A stretch of DNA of 64,000 nt from Adiantum capillus-veneris (taxonomy: Eukaryota > Streptophyta > Polypodiopsida > Polypodiales > Pteridaceae): positions 66,700,872-66,764,871 of the forward strand of contig CM043953.1 in NCBI GenBank assembly GCA_014529385.2, given 5' to 3'. This document shows, one piece after another, positions 44,235-53,567 of the stretch. A program made the position numbers and the translations under genes. The notes under the pieces were generated by a model, which worked only from the letters and a program-made list of their open reading frames with translations, had not been told where the DNA came from and did not search any database. Within the stretch, counting starts at the first letter, position 1; each line of letters opens with the position of its first letter.

Positions 44235-44604
44235 AAGAAAGCAAAATAACCTCCAAGAGATTCACAAATCTCCTCTCCAATGCAAGCAAAACTCTACACA
44301 AAATCTCAGCACAAAGCTAAGACAAGCTGCTTCCCAAAAGAACTGTTTACGTGAAGAAAATCGGTCAAAAAGCACACCCTCTTGGTCTAAACGCCTCCAA
44401 AAAGTAACTTCTGCTACGCTGCTCAGAACAAAATTCTGAGGGCTCGAACGGCTTTAAAAGGGGGGTGAAACCCTAGGTCGCCTATTGAGAATACTCCCGG
44501 AACGTTGAGGATGCTCCCACGCGCAAATTTTCCGAAAATTGCTTGAAAACTGCGATTGCGCACGCGGACGCGAAAATGCAAGTAGAGACTCTGGAAATCA
44601 CCTT

Positions 44605-44616
44605 GCTCTGATACCA
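44605..44616 (-). promoter_or_regulatory. Primer-binding site of copia-1 (initiator-Met tRNA)
   Basis: TGGTATCAGAGC on the minus strand, two bases inside the 5' LTR. It is complementary to the 3' end of plant initiator methionine tRNA. Confidence 0.92.
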
Positions 44617-44618
44617 AT

Positions 44619-44897
44619 TGTTGAAGATGATGAAACAGGAAACAAAAGGAAGATAGCAACTCAGAGTAGGAAGAAGATGGAGAAGGAGAAGACACAGAGC
44701 TTGCGTACGAGATCTTTGTAGTCTATCTCTCTGTATTAGAATAATAGAGTATATACAAACTCAGAGCTACAAAGCTTATATGAGACCCTAAGAGATAAGG
44801 TGTCCTTTCACACCAGACGTCTAGAGGGAAAAACCCACTGGGAGAAAAGTGCCCCTGGTGAAGTGCGTATACACACTAACACTACTACATGTCTACA
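44619..44897 (-). repeat. 5' LTR of copia-1
   Basis: 279 bp, TGTTGAAG to TGTCTACA, followed by the target duplication AGAGG at 44898-44902. Confidence 0.93.
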
Positions 44898-44902
44898 AGA
44901 GG

Positions 44903-45313
44903 AAGTAGAAGTAACATACGAGAAAGAAGTAGTGTCCTCACTTTTCATTACTCTTGTGATTTAGCATAGCATAGTAGCATAGTAATGGAGATGAAGAGAT
45001 GGCAATATCTTGCCCTTAAGCATGGATCTTGGTTGGATTTTCAATCCATAGCTTGGTGTAGGCTCTCAACTTCTCAAGCATGGAGAAGGAGATGAAGTTC
45101 TGGCACTTCACACAATGAGAATGTGTGTGAGTGTGAGGGACAAAATTAGTAGAAGGTAAAGCACTCTCTTGCCTTGGTCAACCCCCCTTCCTAGCTCAAG
45201 CTCTCACATGATTGGACCTCACCAAATTTAACCAATCACATGCATTATCATATCTAGTAATAATAGTAGCATTTGGACAAGTGTCCTCTTTACCACTTTA
45301 GTAGAGAAGGCTT
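44903..45313. other. Spacer between copia-1 and the 11.5-kb transposon
   Basis: No frame or repeat recognised; AT-rich with 'tagcatagcatagtagcatagtaatgg' short words near 44962-44985. Confidence 0.4.
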
Positions 45314-45346
45314 CATTAGGAAATTTCGGAGGTCATTTGGAGGGCC
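45314..45346 (+). repeat. Left terminal inverted repeat of the 11.5-kb transposon
   Basis: 33 bp; the inverse lies at 56803-56835 with one mismatch (g at 45328 against a). Homology stops at both outer edges. Confidence 0.9.
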
Positions 45347-45513
45347 TTCTAAGAAAATGTATTTTTTGCACTCTCTCTCTAGAAAAAATGGCAAATAAAA
45401 GAGCTAGGTCTTTCATAGTAAAAGTTCAAAAAGTGTACTTTAAGTAGATTCCTTACTCTTCTGAACATTTGTTCGTAGTGATTGAGGGATAATCCTCTTT
45501 TCAGTTGCATTGA

Positions 45514-48364
45514 ATGAACCTCGTCAATATGGAGGGAATGAGGCTAACATGGAGGGACGAAGGCGCATCCGCTATTCACTTTCCATTAAACCTGCACATT
45601 TGGCTAATGGCGCACTCCTCAAATGGCACAAATGTTACTCAGAAACGAGCCAAATATCACCTTCACATTGATTTGGACAATGAGTACCAACCATTGATTA
45701 AGCGCAGTAAAACAAACACACATATACCTCCCGCTTCCATAGACACGCTCAGAGCTCAGGGAGATAAACACATAGATATCTGGACGAGAGGCTCTCTCTA
45801 CCGTAAGAATCCAATGACTAATGCGTCTCCACCGTTTGTCAATCCTACAAGCTTATTGACCTTTGCCGGTGATGGAGAAAAGGGCCTTCTGGGTTATTGT
45901 AAATCTCTTACAAGAGAAGCTGAAACTTACAAGAGCATTCTCCAAGCTCAACAATGTGAGATTGTTCGCCTTTCACATTTACATTCTACAGATCAGGTTA
46001 CCATTTTGCAACATAAAACAGAGGTACAAGAACTGAAAGGAAAGGTGCGAAGTTGTCAAATGAAGGACACCATCTTGGGTGGTCGTATCCGAAAGAAGAA
46101 ATTGCGCAATCTTGAAACATTGCAGGTTGCATCAGGAGGTCTCAAGAAAAGAATCAGAGCATTAAGGTGATGCTTCTTGGTTGGCTACATTGTCTTAGTT
46201 AAGTAATCTTTTTGTTTTTTCTTGTTATGCATTGTTTTCATGTTCCTAAATAGTGTTAGTGAAGCAAATTTTCTGTTATTTACTTATGCATTGTCTTCAT
46301 GTAGAGATTCAATCTATTCTGACAAGGAAAACATTGACCCCAAAGCCAATATAGGAAAGAGATTGAAGCCACTTATAAGTAGAAGCCTGGCAGCAGATAT
46401 AGTACATGACAAGAAGTTTAAGGTCCTACAACGAAATGTAGTGGACCGCTTTATTTCAGAGAACTCAGTGCCTGCAAAAGAGATACAAGGCACACTTGAT
46501 TCACTTGGTGTAAGAAAAAGAGGATATTCGGCTATCCAAAAGTCTGTCTCATCCATCTTTGTTAGGAAGGGTATAAAATCCAAACTTCTACCATCAGCCT
46601 CAAGTGTTTGGAAAGAGAGGCTTCAGCTTAACGAGGCACAGGGAGACTATCTTGTACAGCCCTTTCATATTAAAGCAACTTACAGTGGCCATGGAGCAAA
46701 CATGGCATATGATGCGTTCAACAATATTTTTATGGACCTGCGGATATTACAGAAGAGAATGGTGAAGTTTTACAACATCACATTTGAAGAGCCACGTGGG
46801 GTATTACATTTTGTGTTAAAACTGGATGAGTGTGAGCTTGTTAAAGAGAAAAAGCTAGAGCGTGTTACTATTACTTTAATGAATAGAGCCCTCTCAAAGT
46901 GTCCCAGTGATGATCCTTTATATTTTAGTGTTCAATCAGAATTTAACATATGGTGGCTTGGTGCGTTTGAGGTAAGCGAGATTCTCAGGTAAGCTCAAAT
47001 GTTCACATCTACTTAAGTCTCATTTATTTTGTGTTGTAGGTAAAGAAAGAAGATCATGAGATTCTATTTTGGGTGTTCCATCGAACTAATATTCCGGAGG
47101 TGATTGATCGACAGACTAACCAGGGAGAGGTACTACGTCTAGATGGAAGGGGAGACTTTCAAGTTCAGTGGCATCTTGCAGGTTACCTCAAAACATTAAA
47201 GTGCATGTATAATTGTGGAATGGGTGCAATGGCAAAGTCACTGTGTTTGTTCTGCATGGAGCCTGCAAAGGTCATGGACCCAAAGTGGTGGAGAAAAGCT
47301 CTAACACGTCACATTGAGGATCCTTCTTTTCGACCAGTTTTGAAAATACCACTTGTGAATGTCCACATTTGTACAATGCATGCCCTTTGTAGAATTGTGG
47401 AGAAATTGGTCTACTTATACATCGGGTTTGCTTGGAAGATTAAGAACTTCGTAGAACGACAAGTAGCCCTGCAGTGCTTATAAATGGTACTGTCGGATAT
47501 GGGGCTTCATGGTGGCAATGTGAAAATCCAGCGGGATGAAAAGAGATCAACTGCTGAGAAGGATGTCCCATGCAAACCATCCATCGGTGGGGTGAAGGCA
47601 CGGAGGTTTTTATCTAAGCCCCAAGGTACAAGAGATCCAAAGCTAACAAAACATGGAAAAATATATAACACATCTTATGTTAGCAAGGTAGAGTATCAGA
47701 GCTGGAAAAAGCTACATATTGCAGTCAAAGACCACGAACCAACTACTCGTAAGGCGAAGGCTGAGGTTTGGCGATCAATAGACATCCTATTTTTGATGTG
47801 CGACAAAGATGACTGGTCACAAGGTGATATGAACAAGTTCAAGGAAAATCTCAACCTTCTGAAAAAATCATTCAAGACAGCATGGACAGACACCCAAATT
47901 ACTCACTACATGGTATTATCATGTATTTCTTTCTCTCTTATGTGAAAATATGTGACTGTAAAACATTCTAACTAATCTGTTTTCATATCCAGCACATCAT
48001 CTTCAATCATTTACCATATTTTATACAAAAGTATGGGAACCCGGCAATATGGAATACCCAAGGGATGGAAAAGTCTCATTACATGGCGAGAAATGCTTAT
48101 TTCAGGCACACACGACATGGTGGCTCTCGAATCAAGGCTAACGGTTTGAGAGAACTATTTGAATGGTTCTATCATAGAATCATTCATCGAATGCAGGAAA
48201 AAGAAGTCTTGGCAAATTCAGCAACAGCACAAGCCATCAGACATTTACAACAACAAAAAGTTAAAAGATCAATGGCATACAACAACTCCGGAGCTCGTGA
48301 AAGTCAACGAAGGTGGAGAGAGACAATGGTGTATGTGAATCACAAGTGGAGAAAGATACTCTGA
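45514..48364 (+). CDS. Gene A: four-exon transposase-like protein (one in-frame TAA)
   Basis: Exons are 45514-46166, 46305-46971, 47040-47912 and 47993-48364. Introns 46167-46304 (GTGATG..TGTAG), 46972-47039 (GTAAGC..TTGTAG) and 47913-47992 (GTATTA..ATCCAG) all keep phase, giving about 854 residues. Exon 1 ends in a coiled coil (LQHKTEVQELKGKV) and Arg/Lys-rich motifs. Candidate catalytic residues are Asp in LKLDECE (46825) and Glu in QGMEKSHYMARNAYF (48068). Between them HLAGYLKTLKCMYNCGMG and LCLFCME form a Cys cluster; from memory, similar transposase-like proteins in animals have G-D-L-K there, so Tyr (47184-47186) may replace a catalytic Asp. A TAA at 47481-47483 interrupts exon 3 without changing frame. 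Presumed role: moves the element. Family unresolved. Confidence 0.6.
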
Positions 48365-48427
48365 GTGGATGACATTGTACAAAATTTATGTAATACATGA
48401 TCTTATACAATTGCTACTTGAAGTGTA

Positions 48428-48882
48428 TCAAGATTTTGAAGGTTCAATTTTTTTTTTTGGCACGTCACCCTTGTAACGAATCATGAGATGTTTGCCATAC
48501 TCTAAAAGTTCATCTGGGTTTTGTCTACCAAGAGCTAGTGCCATTGCTGTGTAGGTGTAGTAATACGCTGCCCGACCACCTGTATAGCCCGGGCAGTAAC
48601 CAAAACAATCTCTAGCAAACACTTTGTCCACAAGAATGACTTTATCTGCACTTTTGGGCAGCACCGGTCCACCCAAGAAGCGTGATAGTGTCTTGAATGT
48701 GTAAGTTGCTATTGAACCCTCTTGTGACATGGAATTGTGAAAAACTACTATCAGCGACTCGCAAAGCTTTGAAAGGTACTGCGCTAGGGCCGCATCCCTT
48801 CCTCGATACTCTCGAGTCCGGCGCCGAAGGAAGTCATCCTTGTCAGCAATCCAAGAATGCACATACCATGTCAGAAGTGACA

Positions 48883-48977
<95 letters not shown>

Positions 48978-50299
48978 ACCATGAAGCTCTCATCCTGCAG
49001 AAAGAGGTTTTCTTGCCACAGGTCTACAGATGTAGTTGACCCCTGACCTGAATGGTTAAACCAATCCTCCACTTCTTTGTTACTTGTTGATGGTCTTAGG
49101 CTTTGTCTTATTGCTTGGAAGGTGGCTTCATCAGGTAGTGTCTCCTTGTATTTTTCAGCTTTCTCAAAGCATCTTTGAAGGCATTCCATTGGATTGCTGG
49201 ATGTTTCCATTGCCTCATCATCACTACTATCCTCTAAAACAAATCCACTCCTCTCCTCTTGGACTCTGGAAATAATAGCCAGGGAGAAATCCTCCCTTAA
49301 ATAAAAGACACTTTGCACATCATGTAAGAAGATATAGGTCCTGTCTCCAATCCTGAAGTCAGGCACAACAGGCAACATCATCTGAGCATGCTTCTTAGTG
49401 AAGTTACTGACATCCAATGGAAGTTTGATTTTGTTTTCACAGAGAGCATCTTACTTCTTTGTACTTCAATTGCCTCAACCTCAAGGTCGATTGTGTCTTC
49501 AACCTCCTCGACTTCTTGTATATGAGTTGTCTCCTCGCATTCTTCATCTGGTGCTGCATCCTGCTCCTCTAACACCTCATCAGGATTCTGCATGAGGAAT
49601 CCAAACAGGCTGTTTAGGTAAATCATAAAGCCAAAGGCTTCCTGAATAAGTTTGCATTCTTTTTGATGCAAAGGGTAGGCTGAATGTCGGCAAGAAGGTG
49701 GTAATTCCCTATACTTCTTCAGTCCCTGTCCCTTTCCACCACAGTCATTTAAATGCACAAGAGTCATAGTAGGCAGAACAACCCTCCCTACCTGCACCAT
49801 CACTTCAAAATTATCTCTGTAGGACTGCAAGAAATTACTGTGCTGAGCTAACAGGTCTTCAATGTCAAACTTTGGATTAAACATAGAATGAACTAGATCA
49901 AACTTGTCCCCAGCACCACAAGATGCTGCAAAATCAAACAGCCTCTCATCAGTTGCAGCTGGGTCTTCCAGAGAAGACACATCCTCTTTGTCTTTACATT
50001 TAGTTGCACAAGGACTACTTTCTAGCACATCTGCATCATCTGAGAAGTCTATATTCCTCTTTCTTGTATTTTTCTTCAGAAGTACTGTACAGGGCACCAC
50101 AGCCTTGTAGGGTGAGGGATCCTCTTGCCCTGGTGACCTCTCTGATTGATCTTCACCAATTGACTTTTCTTCAGATATGTCCTGACAAAAGTCAACAGTT
50201 CTTTTGGCAGATACATTAAGCAACTGAGCCTGCAAGGGTTGAAATCCTGGCACAAGCTCTGGATTTGGTTTCAGCCTCTTCTGCCTACTGGACCTTAAT
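48428..50299 (-). CDS. Gene B: unknown protein, at least three exons, with a GA-tract intron
   Basis: The upstream piece, about 50299-49460 (after a CCAGTAG-type acceptor), encodes an acidic protein: KRTVDFCQDISEEKS, FDFAASCGAGDKFDLVHSMF, CRHSAYPLHQKECKLIQEAF, and a Glu-rich tail. The next piece (from about 49415) is in another frame: FRIGDRTYIFLHDVQSVFYL, GFVLEDSSDDEAMETSS. It ends at donor ATG|GTAACT (48979). A pure CT (minus-strand) intron follows. The last exon begins near 48840 with ADKDDFLRRRTREYRGRDAA and ends ALGRQNPDELLEYGKHLMIR. The exon 1-2 junction (49378-49460) could not be fixed. No known domain recognised; it shares the element with A, C and D. Confidence 0.5.
48887..48975. repeat. 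(GA)n microsatellite in a gene B intron
   Basis: Nearly 90 bp of pure GA. On the gene B strand it is CT, so it may serve as a pyrimidine-rich intron interior. Confidence 0.92.
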
Positions 50300-50351
50300 C
50301 CTATTCATCAGGAAACATGAAAAGTCTCTCTCTCTCTCTCTCTCCAGATAG

Positions 50352-50397
<46 letters not shown>

Positions 50398-50430
50398 GTC
50401 TCTCACCAAAGCACAAACAAAAACACACAT

Positions 50431-50480
<50 letters not shown>

Positions 50481-50504
50481 AAGAACACTAAAAAAATACA
50501 CATA

Positions 50505-50572
<68 letters not shown>

Positions 50573-50587
50573 ATGTGTCTATTTGTT

Positions 50588-50760
50588 CTAAAGGCGCGCA
50601 AGGACGAAAACGTGCCTTTTGCAACTCTCTACGCGCGCTTTAAGTGCAATTGAGGGAAACACGCGTAAAGATGTAAACGTGCCTTTTGAGAGAGTCATAA
50701 CTATACTATAGGCGCGCGGAGAGAGCTGGAGCCAGTGTTTGGTTGGCTCTGCACGCCGTT
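50588..50760. repeat. GGCGCGC stem-loops (first cluster)
   Basis: 'aaaggcgcgc' at 50590-50599 faces 'acgcgcgcttta' at 50630-50641; 'taggcgcgcgg' near 50709 faces 'cacgccgttagtaac' near 50752. The same word 'acgtgccttttg' occurs in both loops (50610 and 50679). Confidence 0.55.
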
Positions 50761-51118
50761 AGTAACGGGGACAGAGAGGGGAGGGAGAGAGAGAATGTGT
50801 ATATCTCTGTGTGTGTGTCTGTGTGTATGTGTGTGTGTGTGTCTCTGTCTATGGAAGTATGGGTTGAGGTGTGTGTGTTGAACAACAGTCTGGGTTTATC
50901 TTTGTTTAGACACACACACACACACACAATTTGTACCAACTGTTGGAAATACAGATAGAAAGCTCTCTCTCTCTGAGAGTAAGGAGTCCCTCTCTCTATC
51001 TCTCTCTCAATCTGTGTCTCTCCCTCTCTCTATCTCTCTCACAATCTGTTCTCTCTTTCTCTCTCTCTGTCTCTCTATCACTCTCTCTCTCTCTATTTAT
51101 CTCTCTCTCTCTTTCTAT

Positions 51119-51164
<46 letters not shown>

Positions 51165-51362
51165 TGTTCTCTCTCTTTCTCTCTCTCAAAATCACACTCA
51201 AAACGGATACACACGGCGGCGCCCCACGTGTCACTATAAATTAGAGTATATTTGCATGTTGTCACACGTGCGGTCATTATTGAGACCGTATACTTTTGTA
51301 CCTCATATATAGAGGTCAAGAGAGAGAAAAACCACACCTCGTGAAAGAGAGTGAGTGAAAGA

Positions 51363-51417
<55 letters not shown>

Positions 51418-51723
51418 CAAGAGCCGTCGTCTGCGTCTCCGACAGCAAGCCGACCCATCGACATAACGAAGGTCTGCCTCTCCCTCTGCCTTTTCCTCTA
51501 TCTCTCTATCTCTGTTTCTGTCACAATACCAAGCTCAGTCTTAACAAACAACCCACACAAACAGTCACAAACACAACACACACACACACACACACACACT
51601 CACAAACACACAGACACACATATAAAACATACACACACACACACACACAAATATAACTTACACACAAACACAAATACAGGCGCACACACACACACACACA
51701 CGCATACCCTCTCTCTCTCTCTC

Positions 51724-51920
51724 TATACCAAAGGCGCGCGTAGAGAGGCATAACTGGTGTGCATGTCTCTATGCGCGTCGTTAGTACTGTGCATTGACCA
51801 GTGTATGTCTGAGTGTTATAGAGAGAGAGAGAGAGAGTGTGTATTTCTTTTACCTTATACTAACGGCGCGCGGAGGTGTTTGTTGAGGTAAAAACGTGCT
51901 CCACGCGCGCCTTTAGTAAT
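51724..51920. repeat. GGCGCGC stem-loops (second cluster)
   Basis: 'aaaggcgcgcgtagagag' at 51731 faces 'tctctatgcgcgtcgttagt' at 51765-51785. 'actaacggcgcgcggag' at 51860 faces 'ccacgcgcgcctttagt' at 51901-51917. The stems are each about 15-18 bp. Confidence 0.6.
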
Positions 51921-51954
51921 GGGCTCTCTCAGTCTCTCTCTCTCTCTCTCTCTC

Positions 51955-51966
51955 TATTTAAATATG
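51955..51966 (+). promoter_or_regulatory. TATA-like element upstream of gene C
   Basis: TATTTAAATATG lies about 90 bp before ATG 52055, with a GA-rich stretch between that would form the 5' leader. The call rests on position and composition only. Confidence 0.3.
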
Positions 51967-51979
51967 CTAAGCTATAGAA

Positions 51980-52031
<52 letters not shown>

Positions 52032-52054
52032 CTCTTCTTTTTGTGTAGAGTGAA

Positions 52055-52881
52055 ATGGCTAGAACAAAAGCCACTGCAAGGAAGGCAGGCAAGGGACCAG
52101 GATTAGCATCTAAAGCAAGTAGCAGATCTGCAACCCCAAAGAAAAGACCTGGAAAACCAAATAAAATCCTGAAAGGGCCAAGGATGAAGAAGTTACAAAC
52201 CTGCATGGGACTTTTCAGAGAAATCAGAAAGGCACAGAAATGTGTAGATTTATGCATACCAAAGCTGCCCTTCCAGAGGATGGTGAGGTCCATATGTGAT
52301 GAAGCTACCTCGGGCACCAAAAGGTGGAAGGTGGTGGCATTAATGGCTCTATAAGAAGCAGCAGAGGACTTCCTACTGGAGTACTTTAGTGACATGACCA
52401 TTGTTGCAGCCCATGCCCATAGGGTTACTATAATGGACAAAGATAGTGAGACACTGAAAAGAATAAGGTGGAGGTATGACAAACTACTGGTCCCCAATGT
52501 CTGCAAGGATAAGAAAATGAGGGAAATTTTGTTATACCCTCTGGAGCTAGTGCCACAACTCACAGTTGTAGATGTCACACATGATGTGAATACAAGGGCA
52601 AGGGCAGAGACTATTGCTCGCCAAACAGAGGACATGAGGGAAGCAGAGCTTAAGGAGAAAGCAAAAGTAGCAGTGGAGTCCCAGAGGCAAATAGAATGCA
52701 ATGTGACCCTGTCCATAGAGGCAAGCAATCAAGAAACTCTACTATCAATGAAGGATGGTTTGCTTGCAGAGATACCATTTGTAGATGGAGCCAGAAAGCT
52801 AGCTCTGGAAAAAGTGGACATTAATTTATTGCAGAATCCAGATGCTCAGATTTCAGACACAATTATCTATGCTTGTCTTAA
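52055..52881 (+). CDS. Gene C exon 1: CENH3/H3-like histone domain plus coiled-coil linker
   Basis: ATG 52055 begins MARTKATARKAGKG, almost the canonical histone H3 tail with R2, K4, R8 and K9 kept and S10 lost. Then come FREIRKAQK (residues 54-62), IPKLPFQRMVRSI (68-80), a loop ending KRW (89-91), VALMAL, EAAEDF (101-106), FSD and HAHRVTIMDKD (120-130). VRSI, the RW after a lengthened loop 1, and EAAEDF are features of plant CENH3 rather than H3.1/H3.3. Residue 100 is TAA (52352-52354), exactly where H3 and CENH3 have Gln; the frame continues normally beyond it. After the histone fold (about residue 140) come some 135 residues, partly coiled coil (RQTEDMREAELKEKAKV). The donor is CTTAA|GTAAGT at 52882. 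Confidence 0.85.
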
Positions 52882-52993
52882 GTAAGTGTTACTATCTTGC
52901 TAGCTTTGAAAAATCAGATAATAGGTTTGCTAACTCAGGTAGAGTCTCTGCAGCCTGATCAAAAGTCAACTCCCACTGCACACCCACACATAG

Positions 52994-53486
52994 GTGTTTC
53001 TTCTTGATCCACAAATGTCAGTGATTATTAGAAAAAAGAACAGTCCATCTGGGACCTTTGAGGGTTGGTTTGTCCACTGTGCTATGCTGGAAGTTACTGT
53101 CATCATCTTTCCATATGAGAACAACCATCACTGGAGTCTCATATGCCTTGATGTTGACCAACCAGCAGTGTGGGTGTTCAATTCAATAAAAGGAACCCAC
53201 CCTGAAATTAGGTTGTAAGTGTTTTTTATCAGAAAGTGTTTCTTATAGATATCCATGTAAATTTGAAGCCTCATGCTAACATCTTGACATTGCTTTGTGC
53301 AGTTGTATAAAGAGGTTGTTGCTTGCCTATGGCAAGCTATGTGGAAGGTATGAACTATACAAGGCCCCAATCAAAGATGTACCTATCCCAAATCAAACCG
53401 ATGGAAATTCTTGCGGCTGGAGATGTCTTCTCCATGCAGAATATGTCCTGCAAAGCTACTTTGCATAACAACCTTTCATGACTAAG
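52994..53486 (+). CDS. Gene C middle exons: Ulp1-type (C48) cysteine peptidase
   Basis: Exons about 52994-53214 and 53303-53486, joined by a clean intron 53215-53302 (GTAAGT..GTGCAG). NNHHWSLICLDVDQPAVWVF contains the catalytic His (near 53129), and PNQTDGNSCGWRC holds the oxyanion Gln (53394) and nucleophile Cys (53412). The usual Asp (D-S-L) is Asn here (VFNSIKG). The 5' edge is unresolved: the donor at 52882 gives the right phase only with acceptor CTGCAG at 52953, which leaves TAG at 52991-52993. Nearby SLQPDQ resembles the L-Q-P-x-x-W-L-N start of the family, so sequence may have been lost. TAA at 53466-53468 interrupts; the same frame continues to donor AAG|GTACCC at 53487. Ulp1 proteins cleave SUMO; substrate here unknown. 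Confidence 0.8.
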
Positions 53487-53567
53487 GTACCCATTTGGCA
53501 ATGCATTCATTTAGTTTTGGTTTAGTCTATAAAAGAATTCTCACCATGTGGTCTTTCAATTTTGCAG

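Larger units (their letters stand above)
39712..44897 (-). mobile_element. Ty1-copia LTR retrotransposon (copia-1), minus strand
   Basis: The two 279-bp LTRs (39712-39990 and 44619-44897) start TGTTGAAGATG and end TGTCTA(C/A)A, and AGAGG lies on both sides. The primer site is the classic initiator-Met sequence TGGTATCAGAGC on the minus strand at 44605-44616; the polypurine tract lies at 39991-40000. The order gag, protease, integrase, RT, RNase H is that of copia. The polyprotein stays in a single frame from 44234 to 40038 with three TAG stops. The LTRs differ at only a few positions, so the insertion is recent and nearly intact. Confidence 0.96.
50300..52054. repeat. Intergenic region of genes B and C: CT, AT, CA and GA tracts with GGCGCGC hairpins
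   Basis: CT tracts at about 50325-50345, 50433-50477, 50509-50571 and 51120-51162, an (AT)n at 50357-50393, CA tracts at 51577-51600 and 51680-51700, and GA at 51375-51415 and 51979-52031. This is the only long gap between divergent genes B and C, so it should hold both promoters. A TATA-like stretch TATTTAAATATG at about 51955-51966 lies 90 bp before the gene C ATG, and CTATAAATTA occurs at about 51232-51241. Confidence 0.6.

Noticed and set aside
50588-51920. Complete non-autonomous CACTA inside the 11.5-kb transposon
   Set aside because: The hairpins resemble CACTA subterminal repeats but no CACTA...TAGTG ends or 3-bp duplication were found around them.
47481-53468. Restoration of stop codons by U-to-C RNA editing, known from organelles of ferns, lycophytes and hornworts
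   Set aside because: The genes are nuclear and intron-containing; nuclear editing of this kind is not established, so ordinary mutation is the default.
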